Below are positions 62,657-64,000 of a DNA stretch of 64,000 nt, in pieces. The notes beneath the pieces are model-generated. The model searched no databases. It was given only the letters and a program-made list of their open reading frames with translations, and was not told where the DNA came from. Origin of the DNA: Styela clava (lineage: Eukaryota > Chordata > Ascidiacea > Stolidobranchia > Styelidae); the NCBI RefSeq assembly GCF_964204865.1, contig NC_135252.1, positions 11,925,383-11,989,382 on the forward strand, in the 5' to 3' direction. The position numbers and the translations under genes were made by a program. Every line of letters begins with the position of its first letter. Within the stretch, counting starts at the first letter, position 1.

Positions 62657-64000
62657 ATGAAGGTTACTAATTTTGTTGTCTTTCTTGCATTCATATTTGG
62701 ACAGTCTTTCGCTTCTGACTATGTTCCTTTTTTGCTTTGGACAAATATCAGGTAAGATTTGGCAATAGCTACTTTTATACAATTTTATAAATCTATTCTT
62801 GATATACAGATATAGACTATATATATATTGGTTTTAATGCCTTCAGGTCCTAGTACAGTAGTAATATGTTTTAGTAATTTTTCATAGTCTTTTTCACATA
62901 AGTATAGTGCTAGTTATCTGTGTTTAAGCTATCTGTGTTTATCTTTCAGTTATTGATTCGATCTTAACTCTTCAACTTAGTCAATGATGTAAGAAATGTT
63001 CTGGCGATCTGGGGCCTTGGCCTAATTATATATCCTTTTATTCCTAATGGGAAATTGAAGAGACATCTTAGAAAGAATTTCTTTAGGATTTCATATAATT
63101 TCTTCTTTTTTCATTTTCACAGAAATGAAGATTGTCAGCAGGATGTTCAAGTGTTTCCATCTGAATATATTTTAAAATTTTCTGAAAGTAATTTCTTCAA
63201 ATGTTTACAAAATAAAAATCCTCAAGAAATCAAAATTTTCATTACAGAAGAGGTTTATAATTTTCCTATTCATTTATTTGATAATATTTATTATTCAGTA
63301 TTGTATTGAAAGATTGCATTGCCATTTGTTAGATTTGTTAGAAAAATGTTTTTCAAAAACCTACGGTAGGTTTTTCAAGGACAATCATTCATAGCTCACT
63401 GTATTGATTAGTTTTTTTAATATCTTCAAAATTATATGAACTCCTAATATTTAAAACAACTCTAGCTAAAATTCAATTGTAGTCTTTATATTTCAGAGGT
63501 TCCCTTATATTACCTCAATAATACTTAAATTAGAGACGAACAAATATGCGCTCATTAAATTATTTTGTTATAAATATCTTCAATGGTTGGTCATTGACTT
63601 ATTGTCCTGTCATTTATTGTTCTAAGAGAACATTTGGTAGATCAGGTTAATCTTCGTTAAATTTGACAACCCGCTAATAATACCCGATGGGATACCGCGA
63701 TAATTCGGCGGTATCCGATCGCTATCAAGTACTCTATTTTTAATCTCTCATTCTTGTGTCAATTACAATAATGATTCTTTTTTCTGCAGTTGGACGAATC
63801 TGACTTCCCACTGACACAAGATGGAAAAGACAAGAAAGCATTTTATAACTTACAAGTAAAGAAATTTAATATCATGCTGAATTTTTTGAGGGATGAAGTT
63901 CTTACTGGCTGAAATTGTTCTAAGAACAATATTTTGATAACTTGTATCATATACTATATATAATGTTTTGTTGGAACGAAACAAAATTACCCTAATTCTA
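62657..64000 (+). CDS. ATP6AP1: V-ATPase accessory subunit S1 (Ac45), 5' part
   Basis: Three exons are visible: 62657-62751, 63123-63252 and 63790-63855, with matching phases; the gene continues past the window end. Residues 1-20 form a signal peptide (MKVTNFVVFLAFIFGQSFAS), followed by DYVPFLLWTN, which aligns with human QQVPLVLWSS at the mature N-terminus. Exon 2 ends with EIKIFITEE and exon 3 starts LDESDFPLTQDG and goes on to KKAFYNLQ. Together these match human [20 protein letters not shown] and SAFSNLEN. Ac45 is a type I membrane glycoprotein that helps assemble and traffic the proton pump in secretory and lysosomal membranes. Only about 97 codons are present, so the transmembrane anchor and sorting tail cannot be judged. 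Confidence 0.82.

Overview
Kind of sequence: an AT-rich window from the nuclear genome of an invertebrate animal. The genes have GT-AG introns and are metazoan orthologues (RASSF8, mitochondrial ribosomal protein mL51, CDC5L, NCOA4, ATP6AP1). They sit among many transposable elements: a hAT element, a BEL/Pao LTR element, a jockey-like LINE, a tRNA-derived SINE family and several MITEs. The short palindrome TACCGGTA, with its variants GGTACC and ACGGTACC, is strikingly frequent for such an AT-rich background. The species is not identifiable by eye. An ascidian or another marine invertebrate is a guess only. No tRNA or rRNA genes, CRISPR arrays or prokaryotic features were seen.

Layout, left: 1-11803 is almost gene-free. 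It holds the end of a hAT-like repeat (to 371), a fold-back MITE (2633-2876), one short membrane-protein ORF on the minus strand (5736-6011) and a pair of about 85-bp direct repeats near 8.7-8.95 kb. 11804-17250 (+) is a ten-exon RASSF7/8-type gene with a hAT-type MITE in intron 3. 18852-20875 (+) is a four-exon mL51 gene. 21596-22640 (-) is a decayed jockey-like LINE with a small MITE inside it. 22747-27525 (-) is an unrecognised six-exon coiled-coil gene that uses a GC-AG intron and has an inverted copy of part of its exon 4 in intron 1. 28982-32859 (-) is a complete five-exon CDC5L gene.

Layout, right: 33.09-33.53 kb is a SINE. 34027-36953 is a hAT element with perfect 8-bp target-site duplications but a broken transposase. 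36.96-39.36 kb is diverged repeats, a TATG microsatellite and a second SINE. 40163-52590 is a terminal-inverted-repeat DNA transposon with an unusual DDE-like transposase. Its last exon-like segment is cut off by a BEL/Pao retroelement (43051-50970) flanked by the 5-bp duplication ACCGC. 54674-56026 (-) is an NCOA4 (ferritinophagy receptor) homologue. 56.37-62.6 kb is repeat-rich and gene-poor. 62657-64000 (+) is the 5' part of ATP6AP1 (V-ATPase accessory subunit Ac45), which runs off the window.

The host genes are unrelated housekeeping or regulatory genes and show no sign of working as a cluster. All spliced models were built by hand from splice consensus and reading-frame phase. For RASSF8, mL51, the coiled-coil gene and CDC5L the exon lengths sum to a whole number of codons, which supports the models. 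Transposon open frames are described with their breaks and were not reconstructed.
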